Source of the DNA: Bacteroidia bacterium
GTDB taxonomy: Bacteria; Bacteroidota; Bacteroidia; B-17B0; Aurantibacillaceae
NCBI GenBank assembly: GCA_016787895.1
Contig: JAEUTN010000012.1
Location: 62,001 to 126,000 of the forward strand
DNA length: 64,000 nt
Direction of reading: 5' to 3'
In this document: positions 63,980 through 64,000 of the stretch, in pieces
How the letters are laid out: every line of letters starts with the position of its first letter
How positions within the stretch are numbered: position 1 is the stretch's first letter
The notes under the pieces: model-generated
What the model was told of the DNA's origin: nothing
Seen by the model: only the letters and a program-made list of their open reading frames with translations
The model's database searches: none
Translations under genes and position numbers: made by a program

Positions 63980-64000
63980 ATGAAAACAGAACTTTTAATT
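63980..64000 (+). CDS. Start of an unidentified gene (cut by window)
   Basis: ATG at 63980 opens the frame MKTELLI and runs off the window edge. A -7 promoter element at 63949-63956 supports that this is a true gene start. Seven codons are too few to identify the product. Confidence 0.4.

Noticed and set aside
1..64000. CRISPR array, transposase, prophage or restriction/defence genes
   Set aside because: No regularly spaced short repeats, no transposase or integrase motifs and no defence domains were found. The only multi-copy repeats are the short ones listed.

Overview
The window looks like a chromosomal segment of a member of the Bacteroidota, probably of the gliding/type IX secretion (T9SS) lineages related to Flavobacteriia or Sphingobacteriia; I cannot fix the order or genus. 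The support is gldK-gldL-gldM, a PorP/SprF protein, a cargo protease with a T9SS C-terminal sorting domain, YtxJ, DUF4293 and WbqC proteins, and several promoters of the Bacteroidota type (TTTG, about 19 bases, TAnnTTTG). I see no tRNA, rRNA, CRISPR array, insertion sequence or prophage. Genes are dense and of mixed strand, so this is mostly core chromosome with lineage-specific hypothetical genes.

Layout. 1-5 kb: T9SS motor and lipoprotein genes (gldM cut by the window edge, gldL, gldK) and porP/sprF, all on the minus strand. 5.4-7.9 kb: ribosomal protein L31 type B with a clear promoter and terminator, then small proteins including a TerB/DnaJ co-chaperone. 7.9-11.3 kb: aromatic amino acid catabolism (homogentisate dioxygenase, 4-hydroxyphenylpyruvate dioxygenase, tryptophan dioxygenase). 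11.3-15.9 kb: small genes (chalcone-isomerase-like, YtxJ, VF530), a helix-turn-helix regulator and mnmE. 16-21 kb: three secreted proteins leading into a 1028-residue ABCG-like transporter with a TerB-like N-terminus. 21-25.6 kb: an MBOAT acyltransferase with two SGNH hydrolases, a likely O-acylation cassette. 25.6-32 kb: miaA, two related envelope proteins, an MFS transporter and DUF4293.

32-37 kb holds the most unusual group: M28 peptidase, a HAAS/GldL-like membrane protein, a PIG-L deacetylase and a PadR regulator on one strand, and, divergent from a shared 104-base promoter region, a SpoIIE-type phosphatase whose membrane part also carries GldL-like hairpins. 37-47 kb: M43 protease (T9SS cargo), purK, Zn-ribbon protein, NdpA, Prc protease, and thrS-infC, where infC starts at AUU and rpmI-rplT are missing downstream. 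47-50.8 kb: a 121-base tandem repeat, then lepB, a lepB paralogue that has lost both catalytic residues, and wbqC. 50.8-58.5 kb: M23 peptidase, O-antigen ligase, methyltransferase and glycosyltransferase in an overlapping operon, and a GH3/serine-hydrolase fusion. 58.5-64 kb: a 702-base non-coding stretch with palindromes, a GH73 glucosaminidase, fumC, pepD, a PAP2 phosphatase that appears frameshifted, and the first codons of one more gene.

Common themes are envelope construction and turnover (T9SS, O-acylation, peptidoglycan enzymes, glycan polymerisation, signal peptidases) and repeated use of GldL-like membrane hairpins outside GldL.
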